Assembly: GCF_001584185.1 (NCBI RefSeq)
Contig: NZ_CP013234.1
Location: forward strand, 1,550,001-1,614,000
Source: Collimonas pratensis
Lineage (GTDB): Bacteria; Pseudomonadota; Gammaproteobacteria; Burkholderiales; Burkholderiaceae_D
DNA: 64,000 bases
Direction: 5' to 3'
Shown here: positions 17,846-27,312 of the stretch, piece by piece
Layout of the letters: each line of letters begins with the position of its first letter
Numbering within the stretch: the stretch's first letter is position 1
Notes under the pieces: model-generated
What the model saw: only the letters and a program-made list of their open reading frames with translations
Databases searched by the model: none
What the model was told of the DNA's origin: nothing
Translations under genes and position numbers: made by a program

Positions 17846-18571
17846 CTATTCTAACGCACTCCATTGCCCTTGCTGTAGTGCTTCCAGCGGCTGGAAGTTG
17901 ACTTTGTAAGCCATTTTCGGACTTTCTTCTATCCAGTAGCCGAGGTAGACATAGGGCATGCCGAGCTGCTTGGCCTGGCCGATCTGCCACAGCACGTTGT
18001 AGGTGCCGTAGGAGGCGCCTGGCACATCGGGATCGTAAAATGTATAGACAGATGACAGGCCGTCATTCAGCACATCGATGATGCTGACCATGCGCAAGGT
18101 GCCGTCGGCTTCGCGGAATTCCACCAGCCGGGTATTGACCTTGCTCTGCAGCAGGAACTGCGCGTACTGGTCGCGGCTGTCCTGATCCATGCCGCCGCCG
18201 CTGTGGCGCGCGGTCTGGTAGCGCAGGTAGAGGTCGTAGTGTTCGTTGACATACGCCAGGTTGGTCACCAGCGTAGTGAGGTGGCAGTGCCGCTCCCAGG
18301 CGCGGCGCTGGCTGCGGTTAGGCTGGAACGACGCCACCAGCGTGCGCACCGGCGTGCACGCCTGGCAGCCGTCGCAATAAGGGCGGTAGGTAAAAATGCC
18401 GCTGCGGCGGAAGCCGTTCTTCACCAGTTCCGAATAGACGTCGGCATTGATCAGGTGCGACGGCGTCGCCACCTGCGAACGTGCCTGGCGGTGCTCCAGG
18501 TAGCTGCACGGGTAGGGCGCAGTGGCGTAAAACTGCAGTGTCGAAAATGGCAGATCTTTTAAGTGCGTCAT
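17846..18571 (-). CDS. bpt: Aspartate/glutamate leucyltransferase Bpt (R-transferase family)
   Basis: 241-residue cytosolic aminoacyl-tRNA-protein transferase that adds leucine to N-terminal Asp or Glu, marking proteins for ClpS/ClpAP degradation. The N-terminal ATE1-like cysteines are visible in CSYL and the [11 protein letters not shown] cluster (near residues 65-80), and the C-terminal domain contains the GNAT-like [17 protein letters not shown] and [17 protein letters not shown] motifs. ATG 18571 has CGGA 6 nt upstream; a further ATG two codons earlier is a poorer fit. Its neighbour is aat, the second N-degron transferase. Confidence 0.93.
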   Translation of the reverse strand: MTHLKDLPFSTLQFYATAPYPCSYLEHRQARSQVATPSHLINADVYSELVKNGFRRSGIFTYRPYCDGCQACTPVRTLVASFQPNRSQRRAWERHCHLTTLVTNLAYVNEHYDLYLRYQTARHSGGGMDQDSRDQYAQFLLQSKVNTRLVEFREADGTLRMVSIIDVLNDGLSSVYTFYDPDVPGASYGTYNVLWQIGQAKQLGMPYVYLGYWIEESPKMAYKVNFQPLEALQQGQWSALE

Positions 18572-18719
18572 GTGCATTCCGGCTGATCTGAATCTCTGGA
18601 TTTCATCACGTTTAACGGTCTGGCTGGATCAACGTAGGGCAGCATTTTCATTGTGCTGCCGACACTGCTAATTTACACCGTAATTCAGGTTTGCATAAGG
18701 CCGCTTATTGCTAAACAAG

Positions 18720-18758
18720 GTCGCTAAACAACGTCGCTAAACAACGTCGCTAAATAAT
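18720..18758. repeat. Three 13-bp tandem repeats overlapping the 3' end of aat
   Basis: GTCGCTAAACAAC at 18720-18732 and 18733-18745 is followed by GTCGCTAAATAAT at 18746-18758; a degenerate fourth copy precedes them near 18708. The aat stop codon and last codons lie inside the array. The unit is not a multiple of three, so a change in copy number would alter the C-terminus of Aat. Confidence 0.85.
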
Positions 18759-19480
18759 GGTAGCGGCTGCCAGTGGTGGATCTGCGGATGGCGGGTCGCT
18801 TGCTGCAAGTGCAGCAGAAACTCGCTGCGCGGGATCGGCAGCGCGCCCAGCGACGCCAGGTGGCCGGTCTCTTGCTGGCAATCGATCATGCCGACTTCGT
18901 GGCGGCGCAGGAAATGCACCAGGTAAGCCAGGGCGATCTTGGAAGCGTCGCTGACCCGGGTAAACATCGATTCGCCGTAAAACATGCGGCCGATGCTGAC
19001 GCCATAGGCGCCGCCGACCAGCTTGCCGTCCAGCCACACTTCCGAGGAATGGGCATAGCCGAGCTTATGCAAGGCGCGGTAACCGGCCACGATGTCTTCC
19101 GAAATCCAGGTGCCGGCGCCATCGCGCCGCGGCGCCGCGCAGGCACGCATGACCTGCTCGAAAGCGAAGTCGAAACGCACTTGCCAGCGGCGGTCGCCAT
19201 CGGGGCAATGCATGCTGCGGTGCACCTTGCGCAAGGTCTTGCGCAGGCTGGCAGAGATGGCGAAGCAGTCGGTCTGCAGCACCATGCGCGGATCGGTGCT
19301 CCACCAGAGGATAGGCTGGTTTTCCGAGAACCAGGGGAAGATGCCATGGCGATAGGCGTCCAACAGGCGCCGTGGTGACAGGTCGCCGCCGGCCGCCAGC
19401 AAGCCGCCGGCGCCATCCTCTTCGGTGAGCGCGGTGCTGACGTCGGGAAATGGACTGTCCAGCTCAAGCCAGGGGATCAT
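18737..19480 (-). CDS. aat: Leucyl/phenylalanyl-tRNA-protein transferase
   Basis: 247-residue L/F-transferase that appends Leu or Phe to N-terminal Arg or Lys, creating N-degrons for ClpS. Family signatures are complete: [75 protein letters not shown] and [17 protein letters not shown] 19480 lies 18 bp downstream of the Nudix stop, so both are probably on one transcript. The last four residues are encoded by a 13-bp tandem repeat. Confidence 0.95.
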   Translation of the reverse strand: MIPWLELDSPFPDVSTALTEEDGAGGLLAAGGDLSPRRLLDAYRHGIFPWFSENQPILWWSTDPRMVLQTDCFAISASLRKTLRKVHRSMHCPDGDRRWQVRFDFAFEQVMRACAAPRRDGAGTWISEDIVAGYRALHKLGYAHSSEVWLDGKLVGGAYGVSIGRMFYGESMFTRVSDASKIALAYLVHFLRRHEVGMIDCQQETGHLASLGALPIPRSEFLLHLQQATRHPQIHHWQPLPLFSDVV

Positions 19481-19498
19481 GGCGGCTCCGGCCTTAGC

Positions 19499-20083
19499 TT
19501 ATTTCGGCGCCAATCCAGGGCGCATGGGTTTGAAAATGTCCTGCGTATGCAAGCTGAAATGGCCGTCTTCCTGGCGGATTTTCTTGAGGTCGGAGAAGAA
19601 GGCGCGCAAGGTGATCTCGACCGTCGGGAAGGCGATCTCTTCCCACGGGATCTCGGCTTCCGTGAACAAGGCCACTTCCAGGCTTTCGATGCCGGCGGCG
19701 TAATCGATATCCAGCAGGGTGGCGCGGTAGAACAGGTGCACCTGGTGTACGTGCGGCACGTTCAGCAAGGAAAATAGCTCATGCAACTGGATGCGCGCGC
19801 CGGCTTCTTCCTCGGTTTCACGCTGCGCCGCGGCGCTGGTGGTTTCGCCGTTTTCCATGAAGCCGGCCGGCAAGGTCCAGAAACCGTATTGCGGCTCGAT
19901 CGCGCGCTTGCACAGCAGCACACGCAATTCACCGTCCCGTTCCCAGACCGGGATCGAGCCGATCACCATTTTCGGGTTTTGATAATGAATGGCGCCGCAG
20001 TTGCTGCAGACATAACGCATGCGGTTGTCATCCGGCGGGATTTGCAGGCTGACGGGATGCGCGCATTCGGAACAGAATTTCAT
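19499..20083 (-). CDS. Nudix hydrolase with N-terminal zinc ribbon
   Basis: 194 residues. An N-terminal zinc ribbon (CSEC at 4-7 and CSNC at about 27-30) precedes a Nudix fold. The Nudix box is intact around residues 77-99 (GFMENGET then RETEEEAGA), so it should hydrolyse a nucleoside-diphosphate derivative. The zinc ribbon resembles NADH pyrophosphatase-like and related proteins, but the NudC-specific SQPWPFPxS motif is not visible, so the substrate is open. I choose the ATG at 20083, directly before the zinc ribbon; a GTG 42 bp upstream is possible. First gene of the aat-bpt-pyrD-side run. Confidence 0.85.
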   Translation of the reverse strand: MKFCSECAHPVSLQIPPDDNRMRYVCSNCGAIHYQNPKMVIGSIPVWERDGELRVLLCKRAIEPQYGFWTLPAGFMENGETTSAAAQRETEEEAGARIQLHELFSLLNVPHVHQVHLFYRATLLDIDYAAGIESLEVALFTEAEIPWEEIAFPTVEITLRAFFSDLKKIRQEDGHFSLHTQDIFKPMRPGLAPK

Positions 20084-20268
20084 AGACACCGGTATCTGGT
20101 TTGAACGACAGTGAAGCGGGCTCACGATCGTGTTGATTGGGAATAATGCCTAGCATAACAGGCTAGTTGAGGAGTTTAGCATTGCCCAAACGCCATATGC
20201 TTTCTTAATACAATTGTCAGTATTGGTTGCATTGCACCGCAATACGATATATACTTTCATTCTTCAGA

Positions 20269-20345
<77 letters not shown>

Positions 20346-20389
20346 GTTACAGCAAGAAGGCTGGCAATATCAGGCTATTTTTGCGCATC

Positions 20390-20423
20390 AAGCCTTAAGT
20401 GGAAATCGCTTAAGGCTTTTTAT
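20390..20423 (+). terminator. Rho-independent terminator after the first tRNA-fMet
   Basis: Perfect 10-bp stem AAGCCTTAAG (20390-20399) / CTTAAGGCTT (20409-20418), 9-nt loop, followed by a T run. It separates the two tRNA genes, suggesting each has its own transcript end. Confidence 0.85.
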
Positions 20424-20430
20424 ATTCAGA

Positions 20431-20549
<119 letters not shown>

Positions 20550-20555
<6 letters not shown>

Positions 20556-20735
20556 TGGCTCAGACTTCGTCACCTCGGAGTTCAATTTGAATTTTCCCGA
20601 AACTAGCTGCTTTATCGCCAAGCCGTAATCCTGGGCAAAAATGGGGACAATTTGAGCCATCACCAGGTCACGCAGTTTTTGTAGAGACCCGTCAGGTGTC
20701 TGTTGGTACGTTATCCCAATCATCGCCATAACCAA
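20550..20735 (-). CDS. Possible small overlapping ORF downstream of the DUF4272 gene
   Basis: 61 codons starting at ATG 20735, overlapping the last 44 bp of the DUF4272 gene in another frame and ending inside the repeated terminator. The product would be mixed-charge with a plausible amphipathic stretch (QKLRDLVMAQIVPIFAQDY). No family is recognised and there is no clear ribosome binding site beyond the upstream coding sequence. It may be real and coupled, or a decayed remnant of cargo at the islet edge. Confidence 0.3.
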
Positions 20736-21261
20736 CGAGCCAGCTCAAGGCATAACGACGCTCATAGACGATACTTGGGTCAAGCTCCACAGGCATGGGT
20801 TTCTTAAAAAGCTGGGCATCTCGCACTCGCCAATGCTGGTTGTAATGCTCCGACTCGGCTTCTTCTATTTCGGCATTGGACCGAAGCTCTACGCTTGCTA
20901 AAAATTTTTGCGGATTGTCGTACGCTAAATTAGTAATTTCGTAATCGCTAATTTTCGCACTTTCTGTTAACGGCGGAAGTGTTTCCATACCGCCGAGCGC
21001 CCATATCAACGGAATTGCTGCTTCCAGACGCCAGCTAAAATTAGTTCGATCTTTATCACGTGGCTTGATTTGGCTGAAGTAAAAGCTCTTTTCCTCACTT
21101 GAAAAATACAAATCAATTTTGTTTTCCTTAACCCAGGATAGGCTTTGCTCTGCAACGTCTTCAAATGCGCGACTTGTTATTGCCATTAGTGCTAGTAGTC
21201 TCTCTGCCACATCTTTGGCAGAGCGTGGCTTTTGCGCGTCCTCTTCAAAAATTTCATCCAT
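20692..21261 (-). CDS. DUF4272-family protein
   Basis: 189 residues, cytosolic, no signal peptide. It resembles DUF4272: an N-terminal helix with AKDVAERLLALMAITSRAFE, the central WRLEAAIPLIWALGGMETLPP stretch and the family-typical ending RRYALSWLVGYGDDWDNVPT. The biochemical role of this family is unknown. It is the only clear gene in the 0.87-kb islet between the tRNA-derived repeats and has more AT-rich codon use than the housekeeping genes to its left, which supports transfer. Confidence 0.65.
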   Translation of the reverse strand: MDEIFEEDAQKPRSAKDVAERLLALMAITSRAFEDVAEQSLSWVKENKIDLYFSSEEKSFYFSQIKPRDKDRTNFSWRLEAAIPLIWALGGMETLPPLTESAKISDYEITNLAYDNPQKFLASVELRSNAEIEEAESEHYNQHWRVRDAQLFKKPMPVELDPSIVYERRYALSWLVGYGDDWDNVPTDT

Positions 21262-21357
21262 GTATGACTCTTGATATTCTAATTAATCGGTTGGCGAGAA
21301 TAGAAACTGTGCCCATGGGGCGGGTACGTTATTTCAGCCTGATAGGTATATAACGTA

Positions 21358-21426
21358 CAAATCCTGCCCCCGCAACCAATAAAAGACGGACCAGCTACTT
21401 GCTTTGTAGTTGGTCCGTTTTCATTT
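21358..21426 (+). repeat. Right copy of the 69-bp direct repeat (truncated tRNA-fMet 3' end plus terminator)
   Basis: Only the last 23 bp of the tRNA are present here, so it cannot be a functional tRNA. The two differences from the left copy are at 21381 and 21405, the latter in the terminator loop edge. It bounds the islet on the right. Confidence 0.85.
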
Positions 21427-21532
21427 CTGGCTAGATTTTCTTGTTTGGTAGCTTAATTTCTCTTTGATACCATGTGTCCGTCATCGGACGTGCTTTAGAG
21501 GTATAGAGTGGCGCAATTTACCGAAAGACCAA

Positions 21533-22525
21533 TTACAGGTATAACGCGATGATTTCGTTTGTCCAGCGCGCTTCCTTGTCAGTCTTATTCTTGAAATTTT
21601 CCCGCTGTTTTTGCAGATAGGCCTGACTTTCTGGCGTTCCCAGATCGCCAATCGCTTTCAGCGCCATGGCACGGTCTTGCCATATGCCGCCAGTTGATTC
21701 GTAACGGTCGGTAAGAAACTTCAACTGATCGGTTGCCTTTAGAATGCCCAGTGATGAAAGGGCTGCAAGTCGAACATATTCACTTGAGTGTGAACTCAGT
21801 TTTACCAGTTCCGGTATCGCAGCAGGATTGTTGCTAAAACCGAGCTGATAGACGTCCAGATATGAGTCGCTCCGTGTTGCTCCATCTTTGTTGATTTTGT
21901 CGATTAAAGCAGTGACCGTTTCAGTGCTTACCATCTGATGGAACAGTTTTTGGTTGATCTTGGCGGCCAGTTCCTTGATCAAGAGCGATAGCGAATCGTT
22001 ATAGGTTGGATCGATTATTTCATCGAAGCTCCATACCGGCACTTTGGCGCGCTTGATATAAGCCGTGACACGCTGCGGTCCGTCAGCGGTCTCGACGTCG
22101 GCGCGCAAAGATGTGAATGTCACGAAAGGCGAAAAGCCGCTAACGCGATGATTTTCAATATGAATACGCTTGATCAGAATGCCGGTGCCATTCTCTCCAG
22201 CTGCTGCCAGTTTAACCGGCAGGTTGCGGGCATTCATTTCCTTGACTGTCTGCTTGGCAATCCAGGAGACTGCATCAAATGGCTTGTCCTGGTAAACCAT
22301 TTGCATTGGAATCGTACCGCTTAGAATCTGCGCCTTGTCCGACTCCGATTGTTCATCCTTAAATAATAAAACTGTCTCAGGTATTGTTTTAGTTGTGTCA
22401 TACGTTCCGGTGGACGAAACCGGATCTTTAATGGGCACTTTCATATTGATCGCGCAGCCGGATAGGAAAGCGATCGATATGACAATACCTGTGACGCTTC
22501 GTAATGCGTTATTACATAATTTCAT
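21533..22525 (-). CDS. Putative lipoprotein with C-terminal HEAT-like repeats
   Basis: 330 residues, function not recognised. A signal peptide ends in a lipobox FLSGC (Cys24), so it should be lipid-anchored. Residues 25-200 form a domain of alternating strands resembling lipoproteins that bind envelope partners. From about 205 the chain turns helical with HEAT-like periodicity (NNPAAIPELVKLSSHSSEYV then LAALSSLGILKATDQ), ending in a charged helix. ATG 22525 is the only sensible start; upstream is AT-rich. It stands alone between the tRNA islet and an alpha/beta hydrolase and is AT-rich, consistent with accessory DNA. Confidence 0.6.
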   Translation of the reverse strand: MKLCNNALRSVTGIVISIAFLSGCAINMKVPIKDPVSSTGTYDTTKTIPETVLLFKDEQSESDKAQILSGTIPMQMVYQDKPFDAVSWIAKQTVKEMNARNLPVKLAAAGENGTGILIKRIHIENHRVSGFSPFVTFTSLRADVETADGPQRVTAYIKRAKVPVWSFDEIIDPTYNDSLSLLIKELAAKINQKLFHQMVSTETVTALIDKINKDGATRSDSYLDVYQLGFSNNPAAIPELVKLSSHSSEYVRLAALSSLGILKATDQLKFLTDRYESTGGIWQDRAMALKAIGDLGTPESQAYLQKQRENFKNKTDKEARWTNEIIALYL

Positions 22526-22780
22526 TTATTTGCTGCCTTTCTTAGTATTATTTTTGGAGCCCGTATCGGGCGACCTCCTGAAGTGCTTCTCGCATTAGCG
22601 ATGAGCAGGGGCATTCTATATTTTTGTTAAATATCTGACAAATAGATAAAGTGTGAGCTCGCCCCCCTCTCTGTCTCATTCACATCACAGCAAATAGCGC
22701 TTGTCTGTTAACCGAGGAAATTAACAATTAAAAAAATAATGTAGACTCCAACCGGTTTAACTGCTTGAGAATAATTGGGC

Positions 22781-23560
22781 ATGAAAAGATTTACTTTTGA
22801 TAGTGACGGCGTCTGCCTGTCTTACCTCGATTCCGGCGTCGACGCACCGTTATTGCTGGCAATGCATGGGCACTTTGGCTGCGCCCGCAATTTTTCGCCT
22901 TTGACACAGGCATTGGCGCAGGACTATCGCGTCGTGGCGTTGGATCAGCGCGGCCATGGCTGGAGTGAGCATCCTGAGGATTGCTCCAGAGGCGCTTATG
23001 TCAGGGACATACGCAACCTGGCCAGGCATCTGAGTCCGGAACGCCCGCTGTTTCTGCTAGGGCATTCGCTTGGCGGAGTAAATGCCTACCAATTCGCAGC
23101 GCAGCATCCCGCTATGGTTAGTGCTTTGGTGGTGGAAGACATCGGCGTGCACGTCTCCCCGAGGATCGGGTTCGCCGCCGACTGGCCGCATCGTTACGCC
23201 AGCCTGTCCGATTTGCTAGAACTGCTGGCCGACCAAGGGCTAAGCGGTGACCGATATTTCCTGGATAGCGTTTGCGAGTATGAGGATGGCTGGGGTTTTC
23301 GTTTCAACCCGCATTGGATAGCCCGCTCCCAGCAAGCCGTGACTGGCGACTGGTCAGGCGACTGGCTGCAACTGCAATGTCCTGTGCTGCTGTTGCACGG
23401 TACGCGCAGCAGGGACATGCGAACGGAAGATGGGCAGTGGATGCGGGCTAATCATCCCGATTGCACTTATCTGGAGTTTTCCGCCGGCCATACTATCCAT
23501 GACGAGTTACCCGATGAATTTGCCGAAGCGGTCAGGAGCTTCTTGCGTGCCAAGGCTTAA
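22781..23560 (+). CDS. Alpha/beta hydrolase
   Basis: 259-residue cytosolic alpha/beta-hydrolase fold protein. Oxyanion region HGHFGC (29-34), nucleophile elbow GHSLGG with Ser96, and catalytic His237 in SAGHTIHDE. The acid is probably in the strand LLLHGTRSRDMRT (about 203-213). The DQRGHGWS motif is typical of this superfamily. Substrate unknown; epoxide hydrolase, esterase or C-C hydrolase are all possible. ATG 22781 lacks a strong ribosome binding site. It stands alone and converges on the FAD oxidase gene. Confidence 0.8.
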   Translation: MKRFTFDSDGVCLSYLDSGVDAPLLLAMHGHFGCARNFSPLTQALAQDYRVVALDQRGHGWSEHPEDCSRGAYVRDIRNLARHLSPERPLFLLGHSLGGVNAYQFAAQHPAMVSALVVEDIGVHVSPRIGFAADWPHRYASLSDLLELLADQGLSGDRYFLDSVCEYEDGWGFRFNPHWIARSQQAVTGDWSGDWLQLQCPVLLLHGTRSRDMRTEDGQWMRANHPDCTYLEFSAGHTIHDELPDEFAEAVRSFLRAKA

Positions 23561-23689
23561 AGATGAACTCGTTTTTGAGCGGACTACTCCGTATTCCTAT
23601 CCAAGTGACAGCAAACGACGCGCTCATGCGCACCGGACGCTGATGGTATGGACTGCAGTTGAGCTGCGCGGCGTGCACAGAGGTTCAGA

Positions 23690-25510
23690 TCAGCCCCGAG
23701 ATATGCGAGTGAAGCCATCGGCACTCCATTCTTCACTTCCTACGCCGTGATGCACAAAGAACAAGCCATCGGGGTCATATTTTTTCTTGACGGTTTGCAG
23801 CCTGGAATAATTTTCTCCCCAAAAGGCCTGCTGCCAATCGGGATTGAAATAATTGCTTTCTGAAACGTAGGAGCCTGCATTGGGCACTATTTTATAGAAG
23901 GCTTGCGCAGCCAGATCGATCTGGCCGGCATCTTTAACGGCCCCGTCGACGTCTACACTTGCACCGGAAAGTCCCGGATAGGCAGGTTTTTCTCCATCGG
24001 CAATGATAACCAGTGCAAAGGCATTGCAAACAGCTGGATTCGTAGCGGTGTCCCTTGCCTTTTTAATCGTCTCCGGCAAAGCGCCCGCAAGGCCTTTATT
24101 GAAATGAAGTTGCAAATTTTTATGGCGGCTGCTCTGGAATAAGGCATAAGCGAATTGCTGGCGGTGTTCAGATTCAAGCAGGGACGAGGGTAGCCAGAGC
24201 GAATCATAGCCATGCAAAAAAACACCAACCTGATCTTGATCGCCAGTCCACCAGCCGTGGTATTTCGGCGCGCCCTCGCGTTTGTCTGGAATCATGGAAT
24301 GGTTGCCTTCAATTTCCCACCAATGGCGTGCCTTGGATTCTCCGGCGCTCAGGTCGTCCACGATGAATAAATCCTTGGATGATGCATTTACCCAGTCAAA
24401 GAATGGCTGCCAAATCCGCTTCGCCTGTTGGCCATCGAGCCCCTGGCATACCATCGAAATCTTGAGTGTATTGTCCGGCGCGAATGTAACCTGTTCACCC
24501 CAGTGCGGATTAAAGAGATTGCTGGCGTAAAAATCCAGGAAGTGTGCGATCAATCGCTGAAATGAAGCATCCGAATCCGCTTTGATCTTTCCCCATGCAG
24601 CGCCAAAATACTCGGGGAGGGCGTAGGTGCGCAGCGTGACTTTCGTCACCACCCCCCAGCTTCCCCCGCCGCCGCCTTTGATGGCCCAAAACAGATCGGG
24701 GTTTGTATGTGTATTCGCCACGCGCACCAGTCCATCGGCAGTCACAATTTCAGCCTCCAGCAAATTCGACGCGGCGCTGCCAAATCCCTTCGAAAAACTG
24801 CCGAAACCGCCACTCTGGATCAGCCCTGCGACGCCGACATCGGTACAGCCGCCTCCTTGAACGTAACGTCCTGCCACGGTTGTCACTGCGTGATACAGAT
24901 CGATCCAGACCGCGCCCGCCCCTGAAGTCACGGCACTGACAGGTGCGATTTTGCCTTCGCCGCCTGTCGGGACGAAATGCTCATGGAGCGTGACCTGATT
25001 CATCGCCCGAGTCCAGATCAGCAAAGAGTCCGGCGCATTCGAGGTACCTTGATAGCTGTGCCCGGCGCCCTTGACTACCAGGCGCAGCTTATTTTCACGG
25101 GCAAAATTCACTCCCGCCGCCACATCCGCCGCACTTTGCGCCTTTATCGCATAGACGCTGGGCTCCGGCATCCAGGCGTTCAGCCAGCCCGAGACCTGGG
25201 TACCTCCAGGTTGATCGCCGATATAAAAGGGATTGCGCATATTTTGTAGCGCATCCTTGCAGGCGGGGCCCGCTGGCTCAGAAACACAAGGCGCAAATAG
25301 CGGATCTGCCTTGATCAAATTGCCATTCACGGCTTGCTTCAATTTTTCCCAGGCTGCACTCGCGGGCCAGGATGCGTCGCCCGGCCGGGCGCGTCTCCAC
25401 GATGCGCCAGGGGTGTTCAGTGCGGCAATGGCGCGAGTTATCAAGACGCCATTCGTCAAGGATGCCAGTGTCAAAGATATGGACCAGTTTAAAAAGCTTC
25501 TTCTTTTCAT
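23690..25510 (-). CDS. FAD-linked oxidase of the berberine bridge enzyme group, bicovalent flavin, secreted (Tat-like signal)
   Basis: 606 residues. The N-terminus MKRRSFLNWS looks like a twin-arginine signal, leading to export in folded state. A PCMH/FAD-binding domain carries both covalent flavin anchors of BBE-type oxidases: His141 in KGAGHSYQGTS and Cys212 in QGGGCTDVG. A BBE domain closes the protein (ESNYFNPDWQQAFWGENYSRL, KKYDPDGLFFVHHG). Such enzymes oxidise alcohols, sugars or secondary metabolites and give hydrogen peroxide. ATG 25510 has AGG upstream. It is divergent from a membrane LytTR regulator across 155 bp, which probably controls it. Substrate unknown. Confidence 0.85.
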   Translation of the reverse strand: MKRRSFLNWSISLTLASLTNGVLITRAIAALNTPGASWRRARPGDASWPASAAWEKLKQAVNGNLIKADPLFAPCVSEPAGPACKDALQNMRNPFYIGDQPGGTQVSGWLNAWMPEPSVYAIKAQSAADVAAGVNFARENKLRLVVKGAGHSYQGTSNAPDSLLIWTRAMNQVTLHEHFVPTGGEGKIAPVSAVTSGAGAVWIDLYHAVTTVAGRYVQGGGCTDVGVAGLIQSGGFGSFSKGFGSAASNLLEAEIVTADGLVRVANTHTNPDLFWAIKGGGGGSWGVVTKVTLRTYALPEYFGAAWGKIKADSDASFQRLIAHFLDFYASNLFNPHWGEQVTFAPDNTLKISMVCQGLDGQQAKRIWQPFFDWVNASSKDLFIVDDLSAGESKARHWWEIEGNHSMIPDKREGAPKYHGWWTGDQDQVGVFLHGYDSLWLPSSLLESEHRQQFAYALFQSSRHKNLQLHFNKGLAGALPETIKKARDTATNPAVCNAFALVIIADGEKPAYPGLSGASVDVDGAVKDAGQIDLAAQAFYKIVPNAGSYVSESNYFNPDWQQAFWGENYSRLQTVKKKYDPDGLFFVHHGVGSEEWSADGFTRISRG

Positions 25511-25665
25511 TTCGAGCACCTGGCAGTTAAAGTGACCTCAGCTTAATTTCAATCATTTCCATTGCATCAGTTTATGTGACGATGTGTTGGCAAACGGGGA
25601 CAGGTGGTGAATTCCGGTGACGAATTTCTTGCTACCATCATCCATTACTCTAAAAATGGAACGCC

Positions 25666-26538
25666 ATGCCTGTACCTCAAACCGATATGCTTGCGCGCTA
25701 TCAAAGGTATCGTCGCTTCGTCGAACCCGGCCTCTGGATTGTCTTTTTATGCATGCAGGCGCTCACCAACAGCCGTATCAGCTGGCTCGATCAAATGCGC
25801 CAGGGTACGCATTTGGAGTGGTGGAAACCCGTGGTATGGGAATGGAGCAGCTGCATGGTCTTGTTGTTGTTGATACCTGCAGTGATCGGTTTTGAGAGAA
25901 GGCTGCCGTTGAGGTGGGGGCTGATGCGCAGAAATCTGCGTTGGCATTTTATTGCCAGCGTGGTGTTTTGCCTGGTGCATGTCAGCGCGATGGTGGCATT
26001 GCGCAAGCTCGCTTATTTCAGCCAGAATCAAGATTATAATTTTGGCAATTGGTGGCATGAGCTGGGTTATGAATATCTGAAAGATATCCGTACTTATTTC
26101 GCCATCATTATTGCGGTCAGTTTCTATCGTTTGATTTTGTTGCGCTGGCAAGGCGAAGCCAGCTTGCTGCAAGAACCGGATATCGGGCAGCCGGTTGAAT
26201 CGGTCGAGCGGCCGGAGCGTTTTCTGGTGCGCACATTAGGCAAGGAGTTTTTGCTGCCTGCAGCGGAAATCGAATGGATACAAGCTTGGGGAAACTATGT
26301 CAATCTCCGCGTCAGGGGGCACGACTATCCTCTACGTTCAACCATGGCCGCGATTGAAAGGCGCATCGATCCAAAGCGGTTTGTGCGTATACATAGAAGC
26401 TATATTGCCAATCTTGACTTTGTTGTCGAGATCGAGCCGCTGGATAGTGGCGATGCACGGGCAAAACTGCGCGACGGACAACAAATTCCCGTAAGCCGCC
26501 GATATCGTGATGAGTTGCGAAAACTAGCTGTTCTATAG
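25666..26538 (+). CDS. Membrane-anchored LytTR-domain transcriptional regulator
   Basis: 290 residues. Four predicted membrane spans lie in the first 170 residues (around 22-35, 66-82, 104-124 and 146-160), then a short linker and a C-terminal LytTR DNA-binding domain (about 190-288) with FLVRTLGKEFLLPAAEIEWI, the RFVRIHRSYIANLDFV core and VSRRYRDELRKL. There is no receiver or kinase domain, so it may sense a signal in or through the membrane and bind DNA directly. Start ATG 25666 has TGGAA upstream. It is divergent from the secreted FAD oxidase, its likely target. Confidence 0.85.
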   Translation: MPVPQTDMLARYQRYRRFVEPGLWIVFLCMQALTNSRISWLDQMRQGTHLEWWKPVVWEWSSCMVLLLLIPAVIGFERRLPLRWGLMRRNLRWHFIASVVFCLVHVSAMVALRKLAYFSQNQDYNFGNWWHELGYEYLKDIRTYFAIIIAVSFYRLILLRWQGEASLLQEPDIGQPVESVERPERFLVRTLGKEFLLPAAEIEWIQAWGNYVNLRVRGHDYPLRSTMAAIERRIDPKRFVRIHRSYIANLDFVVEIEPLDSGDARAKLRDGQQIPVSRRYRDELRKLAVL

Positions 26539-26721
26539 AATGATTGGCGTATTTCGTTTCTAAAGACGTCTAGTACTGATTTTTTCCCATCTTGGCCATA
26601 GGTTTGCACTTGAACCAGACCTTTCGGTGGTATGGGATGGTTTGTAATGGCGGAGCGGATGAAATCGAAGCCGCCGCCGTCAAAAGTGCCGCTTCATATA
26701 TGCACTAGATATATTTCCCAC

Positions 26722-27312
26722 CTAGGCTACGCTCTTGATGAGATCTTTGATTTCGGCAAGCCAAGCTGCGCGTTCCTCGGGAGTGCTTCCCGATACAGGG
26801 CCATACATCCGCCTGATAAAATTTTTAACGCCGCAAAGATCAAATATGCAATTGCGCCAAATCTGCTCAAGGGGGTCGCCGAACACCGCCATCTCACGCT
26901 TCGCCGGGGTGTTCGAAGTATTGAAAACAAGTGCGCACTTGGCCTTCAGTAGTCCAAGCGGCACTGCCGAAAAATCGGCGTTCTCTTCGTATCGGTAAGC
27001 CGTATCGAGCCTGAGTACCCGATCTACCCAGCCTTTGAGGATGGCGGGAGGCTGTCCCCACCAGTTTGGATGAAAAATCAATATCAGATCGGCGCGAGCA
27101 ATCTCGGAACAGTACCGTTCGACGAGTTGATCGTGGGAGCTATTGTTTTGACTTTCATTACTTCTTTGAATCGGATCAAATCGCTCTGCATAGAGATCGT
27201 GAATGACGAGTTGATAGCCGAGCTGCTGCAGCGTTTGCTGGGCTTCTGCTGCCATGGCATGACTCATGCTGCTTGAATTCGGATTGGCGACGACAACAAG
27301 TGCAAGCATCAT
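26722..27312 (-). CDS. NAD(P)H quinone oxidoreductase, flavodoxin-like fold
   Basis: 196-residue cytosolic FMN/FAD reductase of the NQO1/KefF-like group. Flavin phosphate region VVANPNSSSMSHAM at 7-20, the HPNWWGQPPAILKGWVDRVL segment (about 82-101) and the substrate-side FNTSNTP loop. Such enzymes make two-electron reductions of quinones or nitro compounds. Start ATG 27312 (or the next codon, also ATG) has GGAAG upstream. It is divergent from the ACP gene, with 348 bp between, and might be a partner of that small cluster, but nothing beyond proximity shows this. Confidence 0.8.
   Translation of the reverse strand: MMLALVVVANPNSSSMSHAMAAEAQQTLQQLGYQLVIHDLYAERFDPIQRSNESQNNSSHDQLVERYCSEIARADLILIFHPNWWGQPPAILKGWVDRVLRLDTAYRYEENADFSAVPLGLLKAKCALVFNTSNTPAKREMAVFGDPLEQIWRNCIFDLCGVKNFIRRMYGPVSGSTPEERAAWLAEIKDLIKSVA

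Noticed and set aside
21358..21380. Third tRNA-fMet gene
   Set aside because: Only the final 23 bp of the tRNA are present; no acceptor 5' strand, D-arm or anticodon.
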